From NCBI GenBank assembly GCA_947034885.2, contig OX344753.2, positions 5,208,001-5,272,000 on the forward strand: a DNA stretch of 64,000 nucleotides. The letters run 5' to 3'. Below the pieces are notes generated by a model. The model did not search any database and was not told where the DNA came from. It saw only the letters and a list, made by a program, of their open reading frames with translations. Below, piece by piece: positions 1 through 11,216 of the stretch. The DNA is from Thuidium tamariscinum. Its lineage: Eukaryota; Streptophyta; Bryopsida; Hypnales; Thuidiaceae. Numbering within the stretch: position 1 is the stretch's first letter; the number at the start of each line of letters is the position of its first letter. A program made the position numbers and the translations under genes.

Positions 1-278
1 TTTCAATTGAAGACATCGCTCAAAGCATTGAGCGTAGACATTTCCAACCTTGTTGGGTATTTTGACGTTGAAACGCTAAGCTTTGTCATGTCAATTTTTG
101 ATATAGATGATTCTTATTTTGACCTTTAATATGATGGTCGCACTACTGTGATTACACTCGTAATTTCTTGGAATACTTGTCTAATTTTCATGCCGTAATG
201 TTACCGGTGTTGTGACTGAATAGGAAGAAATGAGGAGCTTATATTTTCAGTATGTGGATATTGTTGTTGTTTCTGCAG

Positions 279-1047
279 TGGCTGCTCATTTGACAGGGAT
301 GCACAGCGCCATTAAGATGCTCAATAGCCGAATCCGAGTTTTGTACCACCATCTTGTTTCTATTCAGAAAGGTAAACTGCAACGATACTCTTCCTTCGTC
401 ATTGCTTCAATTTGAGGGTATACGAGACTCTCTCCTAGTTAGACTGTGGCAATGATGCTGGTCACTGTATCTCATTTTGTAAGACGCTGTGAACAGGGGA
501 CGCCGAGTATGAGCATTCTCTGCTACGTCAAATTTCAAGTCTAGTGCGGAGATTACCAGCTATTGATTCTCCAAAGTTCCAAGATGACTTCCTTATGGTG
601 AGCAACGGACTGCTAAGGAATTAGACAAATACCTATGCTAGTGCTGATTTGAAAATTGTGTCTAGAGGCAGTCTTACTTTGCTCTGTTTGTTTAATGCCG
701 TCTTTCATCATCTGATCTAGGATACCAACTTATGAAATCGCATTTTTTCACTTTTGCAGGAGTACAATGACACGTTGCTCATGACGTATTTGGCTACGAT
801 TACCAAATGCTCCAGGTACATAATGGTGGACGGCTCCAAGATATTTACTGTGCTTCGGTGTAATCGGTATCCTTGTTGCCGTAATCACCTTTCGACTTGT
901 GGTTTCCTGCTTATTTTCACTTTCAATATGCGGGCTTACAGAAAATTGTATTCTGTTGCATGCAGTACTATCAATGAGTTGGTGGACAAATTCAACACAG
1001 CTTACGACAAGCAAAATCGACGGGGTGGGCGAACTACTTTCATCTGA
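279..1047 (+). CDS. CSN6: COP9 signalosome subunit 6, 3' part (four exons)
   Basis: CSN6 is the non-catalytic MPN-domain subunit of the COP9 signalosome, which removes NEDD8/RUB from cullins in the nucleus. Exons read from the sequence are 279-371, 497-597, 760-815 and 966-1047 (stop TGA), joined by GT-AG introns in matching phases 1, 0 and 2. The first encodes AAHLTGMHSAIKMLNSRIRV, the second ends RRLPAIDSPKFQDDFLM, the third EYNDTLLMTYLATITKCS, and the last ends DKFNTAYDKQNRRGGRTTFI. These match the conserved C-terminal region of plant CSN6 nearly residue for residue. The N-terminal MPN domain lies left of the window. The preceding intron ends at 278 in phase 1; an upstream exon may lie in the first 130 bases but its frame could not be resolved. 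No lesion is seen, so the gene is probably functional. Confidence 0.9.
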
Positions 1048-4000
1048 TTTGGTTTTCGACGTTGGCCAGACTTGTACAGACTACAGCATCAGCTGAGTAC
1101 CAGACAGAAACCTGGATGGTTTCTTCACGTCAGGCTAGGTTGTGCAAGTTACTGAAGGTGATCATAGATGTAGTACATATTGCCTACGACCAATTTAGGG
1201 GTCTGACTTCAGGAAGGTAATCTGGGTGTAATGCGGTAGGAAATTGTATACATGTGACAATTTCTTCTAAAGCACAGATATGAGTCTGAAGAATCTTACT
1301 TTTTTTAATTTTCAAAAGTAGCAAATCCTATATCGGAATTGGGAACAGGGAGTACAGTATTGCAACTCGGAATAGAGTTTTCCATTGTTGTACTGAAAGG
1401 AACAATTCTTGTCCTTTGGGATTATTCATATAGCTTTGTTAATTCCGTACATGGTTGTAATGACAATTCGAAGTCTCTCAAGATTGACATACAATGAATG
1501 AACTTTTTGCCATATACTGTAAATTGCATGGATGTGTTGATTGAATTGATGAAATTACTTTTCAACCTAATTCCATGCTATGTGCAAATTATGGGTCCAT
1601 TTTGGGTCCATTTACTTTAGTTGAATTGCACAAGTTCTTAATTCATGATGGTCAAGTGGAATACAATAATTATAAATTATACTATCAATTTTGCAAGCTC
1701 TAATTATGCTAATTACATTTAATCAAAGTTAGTCACTTGTATGACTAACAATGAGTGGCTAATTATAATTGAGCTAATCAAACTTTTTTCTTAAATTTTG
1801 TTTTTTTCTAGTGGCAAACATCTCATATACAAGCCTTCTTTCAAATCCAATAAGGTAGAAGATCAAGGATTATATAAGGGGTAGATGTTTGGTAAGTGTA
1901 GGCCTATTTTAAATTGCCAATTGCATAGATCATAGATTACATAACAGAGGCACACCAAAAAATACAACTACTTTGTTTAGGTCTACAATATTTTCCTATA
2001 ATCAATTTCATTTTAAAAAAATGAAGATATAGTAGCTATTTCAAAAGAAATACAATTCAAAATTGTTTCATAATTCTTCAACAACTAAATAATGTTTTGT
2101 GAATTTTTGAAGTTGAAAGTGTAAAACACCTACACATGCCACTTCAATCGCACGATGCTTCTACTTCTACCAGTTAGGGGTGAAAAAACTTGTTTGCTTT
2201 ATTTTTGAAAACCCTATGACATTTTTGGGTCACTTGTTGGTGACTATTAAAAGTTAAAATGTAAATGATGCATAACAAAAATAATCTTTCAAAGTAACTA
2301 CCTTATACAAGACAATAGACTTCCTTTAATCTCTAAACCCCTAAGGCTTTTTTATTTAAGCTTCTTGAATTTTGCCCTTCAATGAAACAAAAAATCAAAG
2401 TTCTTATATGATTTCTCAATGTTTCTAAATTGTAATCATACAATTTTAAACTAAATGCCTCAAAATGCAAAACTGCCTCAAAATGCTCTTCAACTTCTAT
2501 TATATTGCATTGCAAGATCCAAATGTAGATCAAGGTGGCATTTGGATGTGACCCACTACATGATGTCTTGTCTTATGTAGAAGAACTACATAAACAAATA
2601 TTGTGCCAATTCATTTAGAAAATATATGATTTTTGGTTTGACTACCTAGGTAGAAGGGCTACATCCTTCTACATTGAACAAGGTATCATTAATAAGGGAA
2701 CCAAGAAATTAATGAGACTCATTGAAGAAAATTGTAGATGTTTGAAATATGATGTATAGTCCCCAAGCACTTCCATAACTACTACTGATGTACAACAAAG
2801 GTAGGTATTCATTTAGAGTAGAATGTCAATTAGTTAGAAAAGGTCCCTATGATACCCCTATTCAAGGTAGAATACCAAGGGCTCTTTGGTTGACTATCCT
2901 AGTTACTACCAAAAGTAGGTATTGTTTTCAACAATTTTATTATTCTTTTTGATATGAAAGTGTCAAATAAACTGCTTCTTCAAAATTTTCTTTTTGATAC
3001 TTTAGTGTCAAAAATTGTTGAACAAGACATGTCAAGAAAACATCAAAATGAGTGCCAAAAAGAGTCTACAAAATGAAATAAAAAAGTTTCAAATGTGATA
3101 TGTAAAAAATAATGTTAAAAAAATAATTGTAAAAATGGTTCGAATAGAGTGTTGAAAAAAGTGCCCAAAAAATTATTGAAGTTGAAAAGTGTAAGAAAGA
3201 GTGTACAAAAGAATGCTAAAAAAGATTTCAAAAAGAGACCTCATAGAAATGTCAAAGAGAGTGTAAAAAAATGTCAAGAGTAATGCCAATTTTTTAATTT
3301 TTAAAAAGAATAAATGGAAAGAGCTAGCCAAACTATCCATCCCTTGCACCCATATGTGATCAACCCCTTGTTTGGGATGTTTTAAGCCCATGAACTTGCA
3401 ATCCATGGGGTTTGATCCTTTTCACCTAATGCCTCATGGTGAGAATTGTGAATATCTTCCTACATGTGTGAAATTGAAGATTTTTTGTCCCTTTGGATCT
3501 TTGTAGAATTAGTTACAGATTTTCAAACTCAAGACCATTTTTATTTGACAATTACTTTCCCATATTCTTTTGGCCCTTTACTACTACTCTTTTTAACAAT
3601 TTTTTGAAACTTTATTTATGAAATTTCTTTCGCACCTTCACTCAACATTCTTTATGACCCATAGAATTTTCCAACACTTCTTCAGTCTTTAAAAAGTCGG
3701 AAAAGATTTCAACATTTCTTCTACTTACTTTAGTGCCAAAAAGAGTGTTGAAATGTTGTGAATTTCATGACATCTCACTTATCCACTCCTTGGTGTTGAA
3801 TCCGTGTCAAATCCGTGTTGAATATAGTGCCCACTTTTTGTCGACTAGATTCGAGACAGAAAAGGTGTCCAAAAAAAGTGTCAAAATGGCAACACTCTTT
3901 GGGGGTAGGGTTGGATAGGGTAGGGTAGCGGCTTGTAGCGGCTTGTCCTAAATATTCAAATTCAGCAGTAAGCCTTGCTGACGAAGCAGCATGGCCCCAA

Positions 4001-5113
4001 ATGGCCCACTGGAGGAAATCATACACTCCCTCCTACGGATGGTTTACCTGCTTCCTTGTCCGCTTTTCTGTTGCTTAGCATGCTCAACAAGGTTTCTTCT
4101 TTGAGCTGCTTGTGATTATCTCCACAACATTTGACAAATGGTGGCTGCGTGAACAACTATTTATTGCTAGTGTTGGCCCTGGCCCCGGAGACACACATTA
4201 TGCAAAGCAGCGACTCCCGGGGGACCGAGATCATGGTGCACGATGAGCATGCTCCTATGTTATGTTTTCTTCAGCGTGACCCTGCATGTTGTGTGGTACG
4301 GTGGTACGGTGTTGGGGCGTGAGGGACAATTAGCTCGCAGCTTGGTTGGCATGTGTTTGTGTTTTCGGACCTGTCGTGAAGGCCGAGAGATTTCCATCAT
4401 CCCATGCACCTTGGACTCATGGAAGACACTCAAGACAGTCAGCTCTTGATTGAGCAATTTTAGGGCTCAATTTTTTGCAATTCGGTACTTGAGGTGAAAT
4501 GGCATGTTGTGGTTAGAATTTGGAGTCTGCCCACATGCCATTGCTGAAATTTTTTTACATAAGGAGAAGTGTAAGAAATAGGGAGAGCAATTTGAAATTA
4601 TATTTTTCTGTCAGAGTAAGAATTTGTTATGAGTTTTTGAAGTGATCCATCCAAAAGAATGTATAGGCTATCCCATAACTGACAAAAATTGTTTCCAATA
4701 TAATATGCTCATCTTAATCACCTAAAATGGTGACAATAATTTATAATGTAGAAGGCCGTGAAAAAAGAATTCCTACAATGATTTACACTGGAAGAAATAG
4801 GGTACTCCTAATGAAGTCACTAATCACTCTGTTAATACTAGGTTAGATATTGATTGTGGCCTAAAAAATCCATCGTGAGGTCATTAGGTGTCTATTGTGG
4901 ATAATTTGACACCAATAGGTTGTTTTACCTTAGGTTTAAGGTAGGAGGTCCATAACTAGAGCATCTAACAGTTGGAATTGAATTTTGGGAAGGTAAATTT
5001 TATTAAAAAAATTCTTTAAATTCAAATAGAATTGACATCTAATCCATGTTGTTTCATATTTTTTGAAGCTTTATTGAATTAGTTATTAAATTTTGGAAGT
5101 TGAGGTGACATTG
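1048..5113. other. AT-rich intergenic DNA, CSN6 3' flank and decayed repeats
   Basis: The first 200 bases are probably the CSN6 3' untranslated region. No gene is supported beyond that. Bases 3000-3290 and 3720-3890 contain a very degenerate run of a motif like AAAAAGAGTGT, and 3550-3700 carries the complementary form (ACTCTTTTT), suggesting an old inverted or tandem repeat. Around 3900-4450 the base composition is more balanced but only short chance reading frames occur. Confidence 0.5.
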
Positions 5114-5227
5114 GGCTCTAAAATGGAGCACCTCCTAAAATGTACATTGTTTGTACATTATTGAAGGCTATAAAAAAAGAAACATGTACAAATAGAGTAC
5201 ATTTAAGGAGGTGCTCCATTTTAGAAC
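5114..5227. repeat. Hairpin inverted repeat (about 114 bp)
   Basis: The left arm begins near CTCTAAAATGGAGCACCTCC (5116) and its reverse complement ends near 5225, with a nearly perfect 25-bp outer stem. Shorter TGTACA-containing inner stems surround an AT-rich loop. It looks like a small foldback or miniature transposon. No clear target duplication was found. Confidence 0.7.
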
Positions 5228-5292
5228 ATGCTTAGTTTTAAAACTCCTCCTACCTTTCATTGTTGGTGAAAGGTTAGATTCAAGAAAGAGGT

Positions 5293-6214
5293 GATGCATT
5301 TTTTGGTAACATAGTGATTTTGGGCAACTCACTACAAATGGAATTTTTTTCCTTTGAAATTTAATACAATATTTTCCCAAGGAGTAACTTTATAGCCCAA
5401 CAATTTTCATAACTTTTGACTATATAGTTAAAAAGTTATTGGATAATATGTAGTTTTCATTTCTCAACGCACATCCCTAAGCAGCAAAAAAAACTTCTTT
5501 GAACATTACTTTCAAAATATAAAATTTTCAAATTGATTTCTTAGATTTATATCTACGTGGAAAGCTTGAATTATTCTATTTTGATCAATGAGTCAAAAAT
5601 TATGAGGAGTTTTAGTTTGGAGTAGTTTGTAGGTAGTTTAAAAATCTTTACTCTACAAAAAAGTTTGAAATCCTAGATTTAATACAATTTTTAGTATTTT
5701 TGAAAAAACATAAAATAGTAGGTGTAGGTTGTTTATTACATCATTTTAACAATTGAGGTTGGCATTTTTCAATTCCATAAATAAATCATTTATAATTTAA
5801 TATTTTGAATCATTTACTACTTCTTTTCTACTTACTTTTCTTTTCCTATATGTTGTACAATTTCAAATGATTTAAAAATATTCAAGCATATAGCCAATTT
5901 GCATTGCAAAATGAATCCAAAGAGTAACCACAATTTTGAACTTTTTTCATACAAATGTGACCTTGTGAAGTGCAGTTGCCCAATTTTTTGTAGAGCCAAA
6001 CAAATGTTTTTTTGTCAATTCAAACACTAATAACTTGCAATCTACATGATGGAAAATTTTGAAATTTTTTCCACATCTTTTTAAAACAGCTCACTACAAG
6101 ATCTTATTGTTACATGTGTGAATTTTTTTATTTTTTAAAATTGGTACTTGTATTAGAAATAGTAATTGTGGAGTGTTTTTTGTGAAAACATAGTCAAAAA
6201 CATTTAGGGGTTAA
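5293..6214 (+). mobile_element. TTAA/CCCCTAAAGG family element, 5' end degraded
   Basis: The interior is colinear with the complete copy at 31036-31967. It shares the 'TTTTTTGGTAACATAGTGATTT' region, the CCCAACAATTTTCATAACTT block, the TATGTTGTACAATTTCAAAT block and the terminal AAAACATAGTCAAAAACATT stretch. The right end is TTTAGGGG followed by TTAA (6211-6214). The left TTAACCCCTAAAGG end is not recognisable. There is no coding capacity, so it is non-autonomous. Confidence 0.7.
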
Positions 6215-6535
6215 ATCTAATCTTCTTGTGAGGTATAGCCATTTTGGATGAATTTTTGTTGTTTTTGGAATGAATGCTTGCATCATTGATTTTAGATGAA
6301 TAAATATCATTTCATCCACATTATACATCTTCCATCCATATTTGTTTATAGATGTAAAAATGTTTTATCACTCCATGTGTTGGGTTATAATTGGTTTCTA
6401 TTTTAGAAAATTGAAAGAAAATATCATTGTTGTTGAAAGCACGCGGATAGTAAATGCTATCAAAGATATGTGAAAGAAAGTCAAAAGCATTTTAAAATAA
6501 GTCTAAAATTATTTATGGCATTTGATAGTTCTTAC

Positions 6536-6815
6536 CTTAAAGTAGATACACCTAGAAGCACATTTGACCTTGATGTGCCATCTACGGTTTGTGTACATTT
6601 ACAAAATCAGTTATATACACAAACTGTAGATGGTGCTTTTAGGAACAAACTTTGACCCTTAATAACTGTTGCAAACTATATCAAAATGCTACATTCTTTA
6701 ATGCATCGGAACATGCTTTCACTTGCTAATAAGATTATATGAAAATCTAAATAGCCTAATAATAGTAATTAGGCAAAATATCAATTTGTGGCGCTTCTAG
6801 ATGTACCCACCTTAG
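6536..6815. mobile_element. 280-bp MITE, copy A
   Basis: Terminal inverted repeats are CTTAAAGTAGATACACCTAG on the left and the complement of GATGTACCCACCTTAG on the right. An internal hairpin is built on CATCTACGGTTTGTGT and its complement. Bodies at 10939-11216 and 30551-30819 share the segments TAATAACT and GGAACATGCTTTCACTT. It is non-coding. Confidence 0.75.
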
Positions 6816-8985
6816 TAGTTTTGTTATCACAATGAATCTCTTGTACATCTTTTTTCTTTGATTGCAGATTTGTCTCTTAGTCCATAAAGGCCAAATTAGC
6901 TTCCATTTTCAATTTTTCCCCTAACTTCTTTGATGGAAGGTCTAGACCAAAAAAATAAATTTTCTATAAGTACTTTGTTAGGTTGTCTTTCTTCTTCATT
7001 CAATGACCAAAAATATACATTGATTCAATGATTTTCCAAAGTCAAATACTTCAAGGAATGTTCATAGCACTTTGACTAAGTAATAAGATTTAGCCCCAAG
7101 GAGAGTATTCCAAAAACAATATTCCATAGGTAGTGCAAGAGGACAAAAGATGATTGATTGGAGTAAATAGTTGATGAGCATGGATAAGCAAATTTCATGT
7201 TTATTTTGTGTTCCCTAATTGATTTGAAGACTTTGAAAATATTCTTCCATTGCTCCAACTATTTGTGAAGATTTTCATGCATGTTCACAACTAATCATAA
7301 TTGCATTGGGTCTAAAAATTAAAATTAAAAAAATTTAATCCCTTGTAAATTTTTGTGATATAGAACCTTGAAGTTGTTTATAGCAAGATTGAAATTTTAT
7401 TGTTTCTTCAAAAATTGAACTTTGACTATAAATATCTCAAACTTTGTATAGTCAAAGTCTTTGAAAATAGGATTGCAAAGTGATTTGATCCTCAACCATC
7501 CAAAATAAAGTTTTGATTTTATCAAAGTTCTTGAGATTAAAAGAAATACTCTAATTTTTTTTTCATTTAGAGAGCTCAGAGCTAGGATGAAATAAATAGG
7601 ATTTAGAATTTAGGTTTTATAACTAGTGTGAGTATTAGGATTCTCTTAACCTTTTCAATACTTCATTTCAACATTGAACTATCAAAACAATGAAAATCAA
7701 TGGTGGAAACAATTTTAAAGTTCCATGTATAATTGTAGAAAAAGATCATTTAGAAGGTGCTAAGAAAATACCTACTAGCTACCTCTATGATGTATACATT
7801 GTTCAATTATGTGATTGCAAATGAAGGAATGTAAAGTATAGTGGACACTTTATTTGGGACAATAAAACACAAAATAGGACACTTAATTTAGGATGAAGGG
7901 CTAGTAGTGAAAAAGATCCTATATATGTTTTAATTTTTTAAATGTTTCTAAGAAAGTTTATACGTTGCTTTTAAGAATCATCAATTTTGAGGTCATTTTA
8001 GGAATAGGGCCTTTCATTAGGCCAAAAATAAGGCCTCCAAGAAGACTTCACTTTTGCACCAACAACTGAATTCAATTGCTGATTTCTTTTTAAATTTCAA
8101 AAGAGTGAGAAAAAATGAAAAAATTAATTTTTCTTAAAAGAAATTTTCACTCCATGTAGCCAACGTCCCTCCACATAGAATTCAACTTTTCTTTCAAAAT
8201 TTAAAGTTTTTTTAATTCAAAGTCAAAAAAGTCAAAAAATCAATATGGTGTATGAAGAATTGAGGATTGAATTTGTGAATTCCTCATCCAAAAAAGGAAT
8301 ATACTTGTATTAATAAAGTGTACTAACCATGCCTATTCTCTTTAAAGAGAATTTAACAACTTAACCTTGAAAGAGTAGATGTCCAAATTTCAATCAACAT
8401 ATGAATGCAAACATATAAGAGTTTTCAATGTGGATGAATGCACAATTGGATGTCACTTTGTCTATCACACTGCTATTTTCAAGAAGTACTTTGTATTGGA
8501 AGATGAAATGTATATGTAGTATGATACTATGATGGTACTATGGCTTGAATATTATAATAAAATGATGTAAAACACTATAATTTTCATTTAAGCTGAAAGC
8601 TAAGTTTTGTAGATATTGAAGCCATGTTTCAAAGGTGTTTCTCTATTGGTCTCTTCTTCTATTAATATTCCTCTCATTTTCAAAAATAAATTTTATAAAA
8701 ATAGAAACAAGGATAAAACAAAGATAAGATTTTATTGTTGTAATGCCCTTAGTATACTTTAATTTTTCATTTCAAGAAATGTTAAGTTCTAATTTTAAAA
8801 AACACTAAATTCAATTGAAATAAATAAAAATAAATAGTTCTTTAAAGGTTCTTCAAAATAACAATGAAGAATAGCTAGATAAATATAAGGCTTATTTATA
8901 AAATTTTGATTTATCTTTAAAACATAGAATCATTTATATATTATTTACCATTAATCTATGTACATTGTTCATGTTGCTTGATCTC
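6816..8985. other. AT-rich intergenic DNA without recognised gene
   Basis: Only short chance reading frames occur on either strand. Scattered phrases resemble the interiors of neighbouring miniature transposons, but no ends could be defined. Confidence 0.5.
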
Positions 8986-10056
8986 TTAAGTTCTTTGACT
9001 ACATTTCACAAAATGCTCTAAAATTGCCATTTCAGGAAATAAAAAATAAAAAAATTTGGACTCATGTAACTATAGAATCTTGTAGTATCCTAACTTGAAA
9101 ACATGTGGAATTTTATTATAAATTTTCTCTTGTGTGGATTGCAATATATGAGCTTTTGAATTCACAAAAATCTTTTCTTTGGCCCTATAAAAACTAGGTA
9201 ACAACACTTAAAAGCTCACATTTGCATGAAAAAGTGGCCAAACTTGTGGTGCTTCTTTGGATTCATTCATCAATGGAAGTTGGATACATGCTTGGAAAAT
9301 TTTACATTATTTGGAATTGTACAACATATAGGAAAAAATAGTGACTAGAAACAAGTAGAGGATGATTCAAAACTCAAAATTGTTAAGAATTTAGTTGTAG
9401 AAAAAAATTTGCCATTTCCAATGGTCCAAATGTTGTGATAAAAAATCTATAGCCAATGCTTTTGTTTTTTTTCCAAAAATATTGAAAATTGAGTAAAATA
9501 AAGGGACTTCAAAGTTTATTTTAGAATAGAAAATCTATAATTGCCTACAAACAAAAAATCTCATAACTTTTGACTCGTTGATCAAGTGGAATGATTCAAA
9601 GCTTTATATATATAAATCTAGAGCACTAAATTCAAATTTTTATTTGACTCATATTTTTAAATGTCTTGAATTTAGTACACATGAAATCACTGTTGCTAGT
9701 ATGTGAGCATAGAAGTGTGAGCTTATGAGCCTCAAAGATGATGCACCTATAGAATAGGTGCTTATACTATAGAAACCTTCTATAGTAAGAGTATATTAAT
9801 ACTGTAAGTACCTATATTATAGATATTTTTACTATTAACACCTTTAAAGGTGGTAGTATATCTACTTACATACATATTAGAAGCTCACATGCTCGCATGT
9901 TCATGCTCACATACTAGCATCATTGCACATGAAATATAGTCCTTTTTCACACCTCTTGTTAAAGTATAGGCCAAAAATATAGAAATCTCTAGTTACGCAT
10001 ACTTGCCCAAAATTGCTATGTTGCCAAACTTAGGAGGTTAGACCTTTAGGAGTTAA
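8986..10056 (-). mobile_element. TTAA/CCCCTAAAGG family element, reverse copy with nested insertion
   Basis: On the minus strand the element begins TTAACTCCTAAAGGTC (right edge, TTAA at 10053-10056) and continues with the GGCAACATAGCAATTTTGGG block typical of the family. The left edge is TTAA at 8986-8989 followed by a shortened terminus (GTTCTTTGACTA). The interior matches 31036-31967 in reverse. A second element (9688-9925) has jumped into it. Confidence 0.7.
9688..9925. mobile_element. 238-bp MITE nested in TTAA element, 10-bp target duplication
   Basis: The left end reads CACTGTTGCTAGTATGTGAG and the complement of the right end reads CAATGATGCTAGTATGTGAG. The ten bases CACATGAAAT occur immediately before (9678-9687) and after (9926-9935). 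The ends resemble those of the larger element at 29166-30444. A 10-bp duplication fits Mutator-like better than hAT elements (8 bp), but part of the repeat could be chance. Confidence 0.8.
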
Positions 10057-10546
10057 AGAAGAGAGTAAGTTTTTTCATGACTTGTATAGATTATTATAAT
10101 TTTCCTAATGTTATGTAAAAAATTAAAGACCTATCGTAGAATAGAAATAAATCAAATTGCTACATAATTGGGTCACTCACTACAAGAAATGTTAATATTA
10201 TTTTCTTTCTCAATGCCAATTATTGTTCATATACAACTTTTGGAATTTTAGGACAATTGAAGTTGAATTCATGATGTAATATATTAGGCTATTTGCATGC
10301 ATGGTTTTCAATTTTTGATCTATATTTATTTAATATCAACTCCTAAAGTTCCATGACTATATTTTCACCAACAATGCTCCAAAATTGTCATTTCTAGTAC
10401 AAGTGCTAAACTTCAAGAAAAAAGTATTTTTTCCAATACTTCCCTAAAAGAGTTAGGATAGATTCTTTTTCCCTTTTGAAAATCAAAGTAATACTTATTA
10501 TTTTAACTAGTTTTGTGTAAGAACACAAGCATGTTTTATAATCAAC

Positions 10547-10705
10547 TAAAGTAAATCATCTCATTGTAGACCAAATGGAAGTAAACCCACTGGGGGTCAA
10601 ATTGTACTGGTGGTGTACATTTAAGAACTTGAATGTACACCACCACTACAATCTGATCTGCAATGGGTCTACTCCCATTCATTCTGTAATGGGATAGTTT
10701 ACCTT
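10547..10705. repeat. 159-bp near-perfect palindromic MITE
   Basis: The left arm starts TAAAGTAAATCATCTCATTG. The complement of the right arm starts TAAGGTAAACTATCCCATTA. The arms pair through to the centre at GGTGGTGTACATT. RNA from it would fold into a stem of about 75 bp. The family is not recognised. Confidence 0.75.
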
Positions 10706-10938
10706 ATGTAAAGAGGCTCAAGTGTTAATGCCCAACAATGATTCTTTTAGTGGCTTTGTGTGAATTCAATCTACATAGATCATGTATTGTAACAAGTAGT
10801 ATGCACAACAATCACTTGAAACTACTGATTAGTGATTGTAATGTACATCTAGGATCTAGCTTGTCAAAAAAACTAGGTGTAAAAACAATACATCTAGTGT
10901 AGATAAACATCCTCATCACATCATCTCACCAAGCAAAT

Positions 10939-11216
10939 TTAAGGTAGGTACACCAAAAGTGCCCTGTTCCTAAAAGCACCATTTACAGTGCACATACATT
11001 TCCAAAATCAGTCATGTTCACAGACTGTAGATGGCACTTTCAGAAACTCACTTTGACCGCTAATAACTTTTGCATGTGATATCCAAATCTTGCATTCTTT
11101 GGTGTGTTGGAACATGCTTTCACTTGCCAACAAGACTACATGAAAATCTGAACAAGCTTGTAACAATAACTAGGCACACTATGAAAAAGTGGTGCTTTTG
11201 GGTGTACCTACCTTAA
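10939..11216. mobile_element. 280-bp MITE, copy B (best preserved)
   Basis: Ends are TTAAGGTAGGTACACCAAAA and the complement of GGTGTACCTACCTTAA. The internal stem CATTTACAGTGCACATACAT/ACTGTAGATGGCAC is also conserved in copy A at 6536-6815. It is non-coding. It is the clearest copy for defining the family consensus. Confidence 0.8.

Noticed and set aside
1..129. Upstream CSN6 exon in the first bases of the window
   Set aside because: Frame 1 is open for 42 codons and a fragment such as LSVDISNL weakly resembles the conserved ISVDHVAHL, but the expected flanking residues and a donor site in the right phase were not found.
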